DNA of 64,000 bases from Nereocystis luetkeana (lineage: Eukaryota; Sar; Phaeophyceae; Laminariales; Laminariaceae), in NCBI GenBank assembly GCA_031213475.1, contig JARUPZ010000030.1, positions 6,255,661 to 6,319,660 on the forward strand, read 5' to 3'. The notes below the pieces were generated by a model, which was not told the origin of the DNA, made no database searches, and worked only from the letters and a program-made list of their open reading frames with translations. The position numbers and the translations under genes were made by a program. Each line of letters begins with the position of its first letter. The stretch's first letter is position 1. This document shows positions 1 through 11,300 of this stretch, one piece after another.

Positions 1-719
1 CATCCTTTCTATACTCCTATCGTAATCCCTGCACTCTGCTAGCACAGACAGCATCGACCACATCGCCGGTGTCAATGACAGGACTTCGCACCCCCACGAC
101 TATCTCCCGCATGCGCCGACACCTGTATACCGGCATGGGGCCCGTCGCGCTAACCTTTTCCTGACGCGCGTGCCCCGTCGCTATTAATAGTACAGTAGTG
201 CAGGTTCAATAGGTTTGTCTACCAGCTCTTATCGCTGCGTCTCAAGCTCTGCCCAGTGCTCGAGCCCACAGAGAGTAAGTCCACGTTGTGCATTTATGTG
301 GACAGCGGTGTGGGGGCCGCTCGAGATTGCGGTGACGCTCCCCGCCGGGCTGGGTCTATGCCTGCACTCCAAGAAAATAATCCTCGTCAACGGTCAGTCT
401 CCTGGCCTAGCAGGCAACGTATGCGTGTCACGAGCGCTTCGGCAGAGAAGGATGAGGCGAGAATGCTGTCTTTTTTCTAGGGGATAGTTCGCCGCTCCCG
501 CGGGGGGGTGACGCACGAGCTCAAACTTCGGGACTGGCTTGCATCACCGAGCCTCCCCAAAGCCCAGTCCAGTGCGTCACCATATGTACCAGAATGGGCA
601 GCCGACGGGACGGAACCCCCCCCCCCCCCTACCGAACCGTTGTGATTGTGCTTTCAATGATTACGAAAATCTTCAAGTAGGACGGAAAGCAGCAGCAGTG
701 GTTGATCTGTGCTATATCC

Positions 720-1235
720 CGTCTGCGCCGGAGTAGTACATGAGCCGGGGGGGGGGGGGTGTACTCATGTCATGCATGGCCGTAGTCATATGACCATTGA
801 CCCTCTTATCCCTACAATGCCGGGACGCAGCACGTCGGGTTTTCACTGACCAGGCAGGCATTGCTAGCACCAAGCGCGAAGCGCCGTGAGGTGTCCGGCG
901 AGTCGCACGAGCCGAGAGAGAAGGGGGGTCGGGGGGCGTACTCATTATCATACATTGCCGTAGTCGTATGACCATAGACCCTCGCATCCCTACAATGCCG
1001 GGACGGAGCACGTCGGGTTTTCACCGACCAAGCAGGCATTGCTTGCACCAAGCGCGAAGCGCCGCGAGGTGTTGAGCGAGTCGCATGAAGGGTGAGCTGC
1101 TTCCTACTAGGAACCGCCTTTGAGGCGGATTTTGTTGCATATGGATGACAGCGTCAATGAATTGATTTAGTTTCTGGTGTAGCCACTTCCAGAGACAGCA
1201 ATGGCTTTACTATGTAACTGCCTCGTGGGTGCGTT
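720..1235 (-). repeat. Dispersed repeat family, left-edge copy
   Basis: Two tandem sub-units at about 765-905 and 940-1090 share a segment reading, on the minus strand, GGCGCTTCGCGCTTGGTGC, followed by GCATTGTAGGGATG and a CATACGACTACGGC-like run. A flank at about 1105-1230 follows. The same sequence, in the opposite orientation and including the flank, occurs twice in tandem at 62220-63165, and a partial copy lies at about 31330-31440. There is no coding potential and the class is unknown. Confidence 0.75.
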
Positions 1236-3900
1236 GCCGAGAGAGAGGGGGGGGAGGGGGGCGAAGGGCGTGTAGATCTCTCGTGGGGGGGCGTGGGCTC
1301 GTTGTAGCTCGCTCGAGGCTGCAAAAAACATCCCAGTTCCGAATGAAGGTGGATGTGCTTCTGAAGGGGGCAACTAAGGCCGGCGAAATCGTGGGGGGCG
1401 ATAGAACGATACTACTGCTGCGTGCTGTGCCGAGGGAGATGGCATAGGGGAGTTGCACAGTATTTGAGCTATCGTCGTTGCGACCGGCCGCGCGAGAGAC
1501 TCTGCTAGAGGGAGGGAGGAGGGAGAGTCGCCGGTGACTTGTAGAGATGGAGGCATTGACTTGAATGGGGAGTGTGCGGTGAGTGGCCGGAGATATACGA
1601 AGTAGTATATAATGTATATATATAGGGTGGGCGACGCGGACAGTGGGGGGGGAGGGGGGGGGGGGGGGGGCGTAAAGGTGTTCCTATATTTCCTGCGGCG
1701 TTCGCTTAACACAACAACCGACCTACTGTAGTACCAGTAGGTATATATGCCACGGCGGTAGGGCACTGCGGTACTGTTCGGGCCCGAAGTTTTGTGACTG
1801 ACGGAGCTTGTCGGCTGACGACAAAAACAAAACATATTGACAATGTAATATATTCGTAATCCCGTTTTTGTGTTCTGGGGTCCTGCCGACGACGTCCATG
1901 TGGGGCAGACGCCCCGGGCCAGGTGTCTCTCTTGTTTGTGTGGTTGTGGTATGCAATGGACTACTCACGTCGAGGTGGGTCGGTACCTCTGCTCTACACG
2001 GCGCGGAGCGACAGACCTTGGGCGTGACCTTGAAGTTGTGTATGACGAGGCGGTACTATCGAGAGGACGGGGATCTGGTATCCGCATCTAGTTTTACGGT
2101 TATTTTTGTAAACTTGTCCGTCACCTGGTATATGTGCCTTGGTCTGGTCTATCGGGTTTCGCGTTCATCAAGGTTTCTCAAAGTAGCTTCTTCGGGTGAA
2201 AGACGTGAAATATTGTGAGCTCTTGAAATGGAGAGGCATTCTCGGTAATCCCTCTATCGTGACATGAGTCAACCATGCCTCATATGAGTCACCCGTGTAT
2301 CGCACATTGAACGCGCATACCGCGTATACACTACTGCTAGTGCACTTGCGCAATGTGCATGTATGCTAACACGCTGGCACGTACGCAGCACCCGCGTACA
2401 CATGGTGCTGCTGCAAGGGCATTAGGGGAAACTTGAAGACGTACTGTATGTGAAGGGTAGACAATCCCGTCCTTCTGTGCTCTCTTTCTGCTGTCGCGTA
2501 CCTTTATGGACGGCGATTCAAGGGCGATTTAAGTGTTCATATGAACACACAGATGGCCCCTACATTTCCAGACAGAGTGGTATCTGCATAGTTGAAATGT
2601 TTCATGACAGCCTCCTATCTAATAACCTCACTCGTTATGAGATGCATTCTACCGCACGCAGTGTTCTGTACCATATTATGCGTTACTTCGTTTCCTCGTT
2701 GCACGTTTGGAGACTCGCAACTTCGACACACTTTCGGAGTTCCGGGTGTTGCAGTCACCTTTGGCATTAACTGGACCTGCTTGCTACACACGAGTACTGC
2801 AAGTATACCGTTTATACTCGAGACTCAAGACACGATCTTGCCTCACTTCAGTGTCGCAGTATGACGGATAATCACACAAGCCAATACATAGTGCAAGTCC
2901 CCACGTACCATCCTTGTATCATGTCATCACTGCATACAGTTTGGTTCAGCAGTAGCGAAGGGGAATGCACCCTTTTGAGGTATCGTGCCACATAATAACA
3001 GGTCGGGGTCGCATAACTTGCGCAGCATGTGCATGGGTGTCGTAGATGTATGGAAGTAGGTGCAAGTACAGCATGATATGATATGTCGACCCGGCACGAG
3101 CCCAGCTCGTTCCACACGTGCGTACGTAGAAACACCGCGAAAAAAACGGCTGTGCACACTGCTGTTAATGATAATGTTAATGCTGATGAATGGGGATATT
3201 TCGTGTCCGCAGTTTTCGTATCATCTACGCAATGATGCAATAATGGTCAAACTTATGAAAAAGGAGTAATCTGATTGGTCCGGCGATCACGGCTACCGTA
3301 AACAACAACAAGAAAACTGCTTGCACGACAGACTATAATATACTCGTAGATACCTCTGTTGGCTCGCCGCAAAAGAAGATTGAGGTGGGCTATATGCATT
3401 GAGGGGAGTTTTGTTTTTTGTGCGTGTGTTTTTTTGTATATCCGACGTATATACCAGGACAGGTATCAATTTCATGAGCACTCACGCCACGCCCGAGGTC
3501 GTGGGCACGCACACTTTAGCTTGCTTCAGGCCAACATAATACGAAGTACACCCCGTTCATGGCTGTCGAAGGCGGAAAAAACACAAGCAGTACAGCTTAG
3601 AGCATACCACTTTTCCGATAATTTCGAAAGTGGTTGATAAACACCGTGTACGAGACCAAGGCAATATGAAACAACGCTAATAGCCTGAATTGGGTCTGAT
3701 AGCCTGATTAAGGTTGGGGTTAGTCATACACCCATCGTACACCTCTCGTACACAGGGTGTCTTGCCAACAATTTTCTCGAATAAGTGGTACGCTACCCCG
3801 CAAAACAAGTGCGTACTGGAGTATTATTGCACTTTCGCACGAGTTGGCTGTTTATTAGGCCGCGGCCTTCAAGTCTTCTTTTGTTTAAGCGCATTCCAAG

Positions 3901-4024
3901 TCAAACCTCGAGCAAACTGTTTATGGCTGCTGGTTGGGCGAGTGAAGAAATTTCCGCGCCATTCAAACCTCGAGCAAACTGTTTATGGCTGCTGGTTGGG
4001 CGAGTGAAGAAATTTCCGCGCCAT
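3901..4024. repeat. Exact 62-bp tandem duplication
   Basis: Bases 3901-3962 are repeated without change at 3963-4024. Identity of the two copies suggests a recent duplication, or a local assembly duplication. It lies in intergenic DNA. Confidence 0.9.
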
Positions 4025-5463
4025 CATTTTCGTGAAACAAACCATCTATATATGTAACATATATTATATAACATGCCACAACGTTATATACAACTTGGTT
4101 AACGTAACCATATATATATGTCGCGGTAGGGGGTACCAAGTACTGCTGTATAGGGTACTGTATCAAGTACAAATTAACCTTTGTAGTGCTTCAGAAGGAA
4201 TGAATATTACTGTGATACGTGTATTTGACGACAACTATAGGCGACTACAGCGTAGGCCACTTACTGGGCTGGGGGTGATGAACCTGGTGCCCGAGCGACA
4301 ACATCCCCGCCACAGCATGCGTCAACAGGTCAATGGCCAATACGTCGAAGTCGACAAGTCAATGGGCAACCCGGGAGAAGGACGACGACATTGCATAGAC
4401 GAGTGTCGAGTGTGTGACCGATGAAAGCAGCCCACGCTACAATTACAGGCAGGGTTGCATTGCATTTGGATACGTTTTTCTACGGCAAGCAAGCGTGGCA
4501 CGCAGACGTATTAATACACCGTGTAAATACAATGCCTGGTACTATTTGTGTCGAACGATTTTTCTGTTGTTGGCACACTGGTTCTTGCTTCCTCTTCCCC
4601 CGTGTGGATGTCGCCCTGCCCCGCGTTCACCCAATCATCAATCCAGGTAATCAACTCTTAATTCAATACCGTCGTTAATATGGCAGAGCGCACAATATGC
4701 ATTGAAATTGTGCTTCTTCCCTTACACCCGCACATAGACATCCCTGTAATATGTAACACGGCGACCCTAGGAGTAGCTGTTGAACAGTTTGGTGAAGACA
4801 ACAGGCGCTGGACGACTACACACGGAATATAGCCTTAAGGCCCGGCGCTGACAATAGAACGGGCGCGCTCACCATCGGAATGCTTTTGAGCTCTGCTTCC
4901 GTCTTCATGCACATCGCCGTCGCATCATTACACACTCGAACGTCAACGGCCGCAGTCGCAAAATGTGCGTGTTCTTCATTTGTTCTTCATTTTCGAATCG
5001 CGTAACGAGGGTTCTGACCAGGCCAGGTGAAAAAGCGTCGCTCAAAATTTCACTAAAGCTCGTGTTTTGCTGCACAACATGAAGGTCGCATCGATAATGC
5101 ATTCCAGACAACCTGCAAATCAACAGTAAAACATACCAGTAACAAAACAAAAACACACCCCACAGGAACGTTACTCTGTACACTCTTCGCAGCAAAAGAT
5201 AGCAGCAATGCCCTCCCAAGAGGCCTGCCCTCGCCCCGCGGTCACTCGTCCCAGAATGACGCATGCTTAAGAAACTATGATCATGGTGTTCGCGCATTGG
5301 CTCGTTTCCCTATTTTTTCCCCCGTGGTGACAAAACAGGCCACGACAAAAGAAAGAAAACGATCCGATGGAACAGTGTTTTCTGCATCAGTAAATACTCC
5401 ACCCCGACGAGCGAACAAACTTGATTCACGAGTAGTCAGCAGCATAAACAGTAGTAGCTTCCA

Positions 5464-8078
5464 TCAAAGAGAGCCCTCTACAAAATCTTCGTCAGAGAAC
5501 AGCCCTGCCAGCGACTCCTTAACTACGACCGCCGTTCCCCCTTCTGCAGGGACGTCAGTACCCGCGAACAGGCTCCCTAGCGGAGACATCGGCACGCCAC
5601 CCGCCGCCTTCAATTTTTTCCCAGGACTGCTAAAACCGGTATCCTGAACATGACTATCAACAGCCCCCTTCCTCTTACCCCCCCTCGTTACCGTCACTGT
5701 CGCTGTCGTCCACGCGTTTGCTTGCGCGGTGCCAGCTACAACCGCACCATCCGCTTGCATCTCAGCTCCAGAAGCTGGTGGCGTTAAGCCCACCTGATCA
5801 TCGCCCGCAGAACACTCTCCCCGTTCGGTTAAACGGGCTGGCGATGCGCCTGAATCGGGGGGTATTTTTTCGCTGGCGACATCGCTGTTCGTGGACCCCC
5901 CACCGGCATCGAGCATCGTCTCAGTGCCATCAGTGCCATCAGCTTGCTTCGCATCTGACGCCGCCTCCGCATCCGCCACTGATAGTGGGGTCCCCCCCGC
6001 GGCCCCACCATCCCTGCCATCGAGGGCCAACGAGGGCGGTGACCCATCCGCGGAAAATAGGGAGTCTCTGGCCTCAGCTTCTTCCATAGTTTCGCCTGCT
6101 GGCTCCGTGGGCTCCAGCAAGGTATCGACCACCCGGTTGGCACTTTCTCCACTCTGCTGGACAGCTTCCCTTTCCGCGGCGGAGTCCACATCAGCAGAGG
6201 TGGGCGCAGCAGCGGCGGAGGAAGAAGGGGTTATGATGGGGTCCGAAGTCGCTTTCTTCACCACCTTTTCCTCTTCTTGCATCTCAGCAAGGGCGGCTTC
6301 GTCGTCCTCGAAATCGTCACCCCCCACCCAACCGGTCTCCTCATCCATCATGTCCATCTGTGGGTCATCGTCGTTTTCGTCGTGGGCGCCTACTTCCACC
6401 GTTGCTGCCGCTGTCACAGCCGCCGCCGCGGCCGCGGCCGCCGCCGCCTCTTCCTTCTTCAAGCGTAGCCTCTCCATCGCTCGTCGGCGGTTAACCTCCA
6501 TGCGCTCCCGCACATCCTCCGAAACCACACCGACACCGCCGCCGCCACCACCACCACCACCACCACCATCACCACCACCAGAAGAAGCACCCCCGGTTGT
6601 CTGGCCCTCTCCTCCACCTCCCTCGCCCCCTTCGGCCCCTTCGGCCCGCGAAGCCGGAGGAGCGCGCTCCTCGTCGACGTCCATGTAGCGGCTTTTCGCC
6701 AGCTCCTCTTTCTCACGCTTTTCGGCGGCAGCGGCCTCCTTGGCGGCTGCTTTAGCGGCGTCCTTAGCGTGGGCGTCGTCGACCGCAGAGGAGCCGTACT
6801 TCGCCTCGATCACGCGGTCCCTCTCGGTGTTGCGGAGGTCGAGCATGAGGTCGCGAGTCCGTTCTCTGCCGCCCAGCTTTTCTGTGCGGCTGGCGAGGTC
6901 CTCGAAAGCGACGCCAGGGTAGAGCTGGTAGCCCCACTCCTTGTAGGCCACCATCAGACCTCGCAGGAACTCCGCCTGTTGGAGGTTTAGGTCGAAAGTG
7001 CCGTGTCGTGAGCAATGAGTGGGTGAACGCCCATCTCGTGTTATTGTTGACACGTTTCAAAACTTGAGAGGAGTAGAACATTAGTGACGAATACCGGCTA
7101 CAGCATCGGCCACACGGTAGCAACTCTGCGTTGCTGAGCTACGTTTGAGGGATAAGGGGTGGTACATTGAGTTGCCGAACTGCACTGCAGGGAGTTGTGA
7201 TGCTGGCGTACTGGTGCTCGCTCATACTATACCTGGTATTGCAGTAAACAGACGGATGATAAGACCACTCTCTTGTTTTTCGTCGCCTACCATTTACAGT
7301 ACCAGGTACCTGATACGTACTATGGCTCAGAAACACAACAGAGATACAACAGGCTCCGAGCTTCTCACAACACGATAATCTTGATAGCTCGATGTTTATT
7401 AATAGCAGTACTCCTTAAACCAGGTGCCCCAGGGTATGCGATATCATATACCTGGTACCAGATACCAGGTACCTGCCTGGTACAGTAGACAGCTGGCCAC
7501 CAAGTACATGCTGAATGGTTAGATATCATACGCCGGCGGTTAGAATACACCCACCAGTAGGAATAGCACCCAGGTACCTCTTGTGAGTGATAAGAACGCG
7601 AGACAAGCAGAGGTTGAGGTATGAATGTGCTACGTGTGGTGCGACCAAGGTAAACGTGTTGCAAACTACAGCAGTCAGTATCTCTCTCTGCTCTTCCGTC
7701 TCCTGGCTCCTTGCTCCTCGTCTTCTTTTTTCCAGCGCCGACGAAGCATGTGATGGTTGGCTTGATCAACGCGTTTGGTTGGGAAATTTGAATTTTGCCC
7801 ACCTCTCGTCCCTTCCCCTTGTACTTGCACTTTTCGGGAAATCGTTCGTAGATCTGGAGCAAGCCTTTCTCTTTGACCAAATCATTCTCCGAGAAAGCGG
7901 GCCTTCTCGTAGACGTGGCCTTCTTGGTCGTCTCCTCTGGAGCGACCTGTTGCGCTGCCGTGTCTGCTGTTTCGTTGCCGGCAGGCTTGGGATCATTGCG
8001 GTCATTGTCGCTATCCTCATCGTTTTCGTCTGCCGCACCGATAGGTCGAGGCCGACGCTCACCCTCTGATTCTGACAT
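5464..8078 (-). CDS. TIPIN: TIPIN/Swi3/Csm3-type replication fork protection protein
   Basis: Two exons: 8078-7803 (92 codons) and 6975-5464 (503 codons plus stop), joined in phase 0 by a GT-AG intron of 827 bp; about 595 residues. The Swi3/TIPIN domain straddles the junction. Residues 59-92 carry RPAFSENDLVKEKGL and KYKGKGRE, and the next exon continues AEFLRGLMVAYKEWGYQLYP and FEDLASRTEKLGGRERT to about residue 154. In known family members this domain binds Timeless/Tof1 and stabilises stalled replication forks in the nucleus. The rest is low-complexity: Ala/Glu runs, a long Gly run (about 6537-6580), an Ala run (about 6420-6450), an acidic DDDPQMDMMDEE segment, and a tail ending SDEDFVEGSL. 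It is much longer than animal TIPIN (about 300 residues). The frame stays open upstream to a Met at 8201, so the start is uncertain. I am fairly sure of the family from the domain pattern alone. Confidence 0.85.
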
Positions 8079-8369
8079 CACAACTTCGCGACTTACAGTT
8101 CCCTTCTCTCGCAGTAGGAGCACGCCGGTTCGTGCCCGCTTTGGTCTACCGTGCTCGGTTGATGATGAGAGACCTCTCACGGGACCGTGTAGCGTACACA
8201 AAATTCAAAAAATTATATCAATAGAACGCTTCCCAGGATGTTGAAACCCCTCAGCGTTGTGCGAACCACGAACCACAACACCACCAGCACTCCGCTGGGC
8301 GTATATATAAACCCCTCCAGGTTGGGACCGGCGCACCAGCGGTGGATCGGTGGCACTCACGTATCAAGC
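8079..8369. promoter_or_regulatory. Head-to-head promoter interval between TIPIN and NUP35
   Basis: About 290 bp separates the TIPIN start (8078, minus) from the proposed nucleoporin start (8370, plus). A TATA-box-like TATATATAA lies at 8302-8310, 60 to 68 bp upstream of the plus-strand ATG, with GC-richer sequence around it. The spacing fits a core promoter for the plus gene. Sharing of the interval by TIPIN is inferred from geometry only. Confidence 0.5.
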
Positions 8370-11300
8370 ATGTTTGAAAACTCGAGCGTTTTATCCGGGT
8401 AAGCTCTTCGGGTGTGTTTTTTGCGTGGTGCTGGTGCGTATCGGTTGATGAGTCTTCGCAGTGATTGTGTTATGTCTGTCCCGTCCGTGGCAACCGCGAT
8501 GCTGCCCACAGCAGCGTTGAACTGTAAAAGTGGCCGTTGTCAAAGCTAAGCTATCTACTCACACCGTTACCCCGTGCATCCCGGCGTGGGAAGCTCTCCG
8601 TGTATCGTTTGTAGGCTATTATTCGACCTTCTGACTGACCACTCCTAACCCCACTCGTACACCGCAGCACAAGCCGTACTCCCCGTTTGGCTGTTGACTT
8701 TTTTGTTTTGTACCTCGTAGTGTACAGAAAATTATCTCCAGCGAGTACCGGTACTGGTGAGGGTACAAGTTACAAGGTACCTGGTATTGACAGATTAGAT
8801 TATTACAGATCGTAGCAACATGTTGTTTGTACTGCTGTAGTTCTTAGGTACACGTAGTCTATCAATTGGTATAGTACCAGACTTTCCCGAGCCTGTTTTC
8901 AACTGACAGCGGTGTGCTACTTGATAGCCGCATGGGTTCACAAGGAGCTCGTGTACTCGCAGAACCACATGACTCGCTCGGTGTACGAGTATCGATTTTG
9001 TTGATAGTCCGCGTCCGAGTACGTAAGTAATCAAAAGGGTTCGCATGGAGCTCGCGCAGATGTTCCCGCGCTAGATGTGCCCGCACAGAAGCTACTATTG
9101 TACTGCTGTAGGAGAGTCTAGCACAACGACCCCACGGCATGCCTCTGGTTAGGATTAGGGTAGATTTCCGGGTCTGGGTGGTGGCCGTCGTTAGCCGAGG
9201 CCGAGAGCATTATCACTGTATTGAAATAAGTCTCTCACAGCAGTCTCGTGACAAAACCCTATTATACCTCATTGCAGCGTCATCATTTTATTCGGACACT
9301 TGTCAGGAATTTCGCCTCCGCTGGCAGACCTGCCGCGGCCGGTTCATGTGGTGTCATGCTCGTATTTGACCGAACGACATGAGCCACGAGACGTAAGACT
9401 TACTTGACTGTAGTACTCATGAGGCACACCACGCCGGGTAACATATAACGCAAACGTCAGGGCACACCACGCCGGGTAACATATAACGCAAACGTCAGGC
9501 ATTCCCAAACTGTTGTGCTTCGTTGGCTGGCGTTTGGCCGTGCGTGCGCAGGGGCGGAGATGCGGTCTACGGTTCCCAAGAGGGCTACCAGGGGTACCAA
9601 TCGCGCGGCCGAGGTAGAGGTAAGTCCTTCCCAGCTTTCGTGGTGCATCCGTAAAGGCTTGAACTCGTGAAAAGCTTGACAGGCTTGATTTCGCGCGTGA
9701 CATGGATCGTTGTTACCAGTGTGCGACACGCCGTCCTGAATGTGCGGGTAGGAACAAACACCTATTGATGGTGTTAATACTCGTACGAGCTTGTACTTGT
9801 GGTACGGTATGATCACGCATTTGCACCGGACAGGCGTGAGACAGCAGTGCTTGGGTGGCGCCCACACAACACAGCGTTCTGCACTTGTTCGTACTCGAGC
9901 TCGTACGGCAGTGTTGTTTTTATCATGACCTGTCTGAGAGCAAAACACATGTATATACCCGGTGGCGTACAACACGCTATTATGAGAGAACACACACACC
10001 CTCGCTACTACTGTAGGAGATGCTGTTAACAATGGGGAGAGTGAAAAGAATACCGAGAGTTGCGTCTATGAGAAGATTTCGACGAGACCTTCCAAAGTCA
10101 CCCTTGTTATAGACAGAATCGGCTGAAAAAATCAGCCCGGGGGGTGTGTTATCTTACCACCCGTGTGATACCTGTACCAGGTACCACGAAAAAGTGACTG
10201 ACCCACCTCACTTCAGTGCGACACGCGGTTGCAAGGTACTGTAGAATAGGCGAATAGGTCCCCTCTCTCCCTTGGCTTACCCCGTGGGCACATACATGCG
10301 TCAGGTTTTTGTCTCGAACTCCCAAGGCTCATCGGGTCCGTCCTGCTTACTCCCGCTACATACATACTCCCACTCGCTTTTTACGTCTTCGTCGGAGGCA
10401 GCGTTCCGAGCTCCGGTGGTGCGCGACGTGCACAAATGAATAACGGCCTATAGTAAATGCAAGGCCCGTAAATAAGTGTATGGTGTCTAATAATAGTAAG
10501 GATTGGCAAAAAAAGAAAGAAAACGCATGATTTATGATTTGGTCGACATTTTTCCCGAAACTACCTGGTATTTAATATGGTAGTTTTTTCGCTGGATTTT
10601 TTCCGCGCATCTTCCGTACAGGTCGGCCAAGGGTTGGGGTCAGGATTAGGTTCAGGGTTAGCGTTGAGTTTTATGGCGTTTTATCCAAAAGACTCCTCAT
10701 AATACTGGAACCATACGCCGTTCACACGATTTTTTCGCTTTTTCCATATACCAGGTATGTTTCTCTAGATGCCTTGCATAGCCGGCTCACAACAGCAGTG
10801 GAGTCAAACTTGGAAATACTGAGAATCAGCCCCATAACCAAACATGTTCAGACATTACCTGGCTATTTACCTCTGTCACTGTTACTAGACCAAGGGAACG
10901 GTCCGCCATCTACAACTACTGTATCTTGACTTAAATGCTGCCGTAAAAACAAGCAGCTAATTGACGCCTCGCCCCTCCCCCTCTCCTCGCGAACAATAAG
11001 CTCGACACGAAGCCCAAGAGGAGCGATACGTGGAGGGCGACTTATTCGGGAGCTCCAAGGTGAAGTCACCACCGATCGCATGCGTGCGCGTTTGTGTGTA
11101 CCGCATGACACATCACACGGCCCCTCTCACCCTCACTCGTGGCAGGGTATGACATTCGAAGCGGGACGTCCAATGTGCGTACCATGTATCTAGGCGTGTT
11201 GGCACGATACTTTGCGCCTTTGCCGCTGCATCAGCCTCACTTAGCCTTGGTCGGTCTCTTCTGGCATGCTTGCCGAAAGGTTTCCAATAGACAAAGTGGC

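Larger units (their letters stand above)
1..5463. other. Intergenic region, no gene recognised
   Basis: No open frame here resembles a known family, and none has convincing splice sites joining it to a neighbour. The stretch contains the inverted repeat-family copy at about 720-1235, poly-G and poly-C runs (for example around 615 and 1650-1670), the 62-bp tandem duplication at 3901-4024, and scattered TA-flanked short words. The rest looks like unconstrained intergenic DNA. A gene made of short exons could be missed. Confidence 0.6.

Noticed and set aside
5891-6688. Plus-strand 265-codon open frame as a gene
   Set aside because: It is antisense to the low-complexity part of TIPIN; its Ser/Pro-rich content is the complement of Gly/Glu/Ala codons.
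10620-10670. Interstitial telomere repeats (also near 15330 and 31205)
   Set aside because: Only a few irregular GGTTAGG-like words, not an array.
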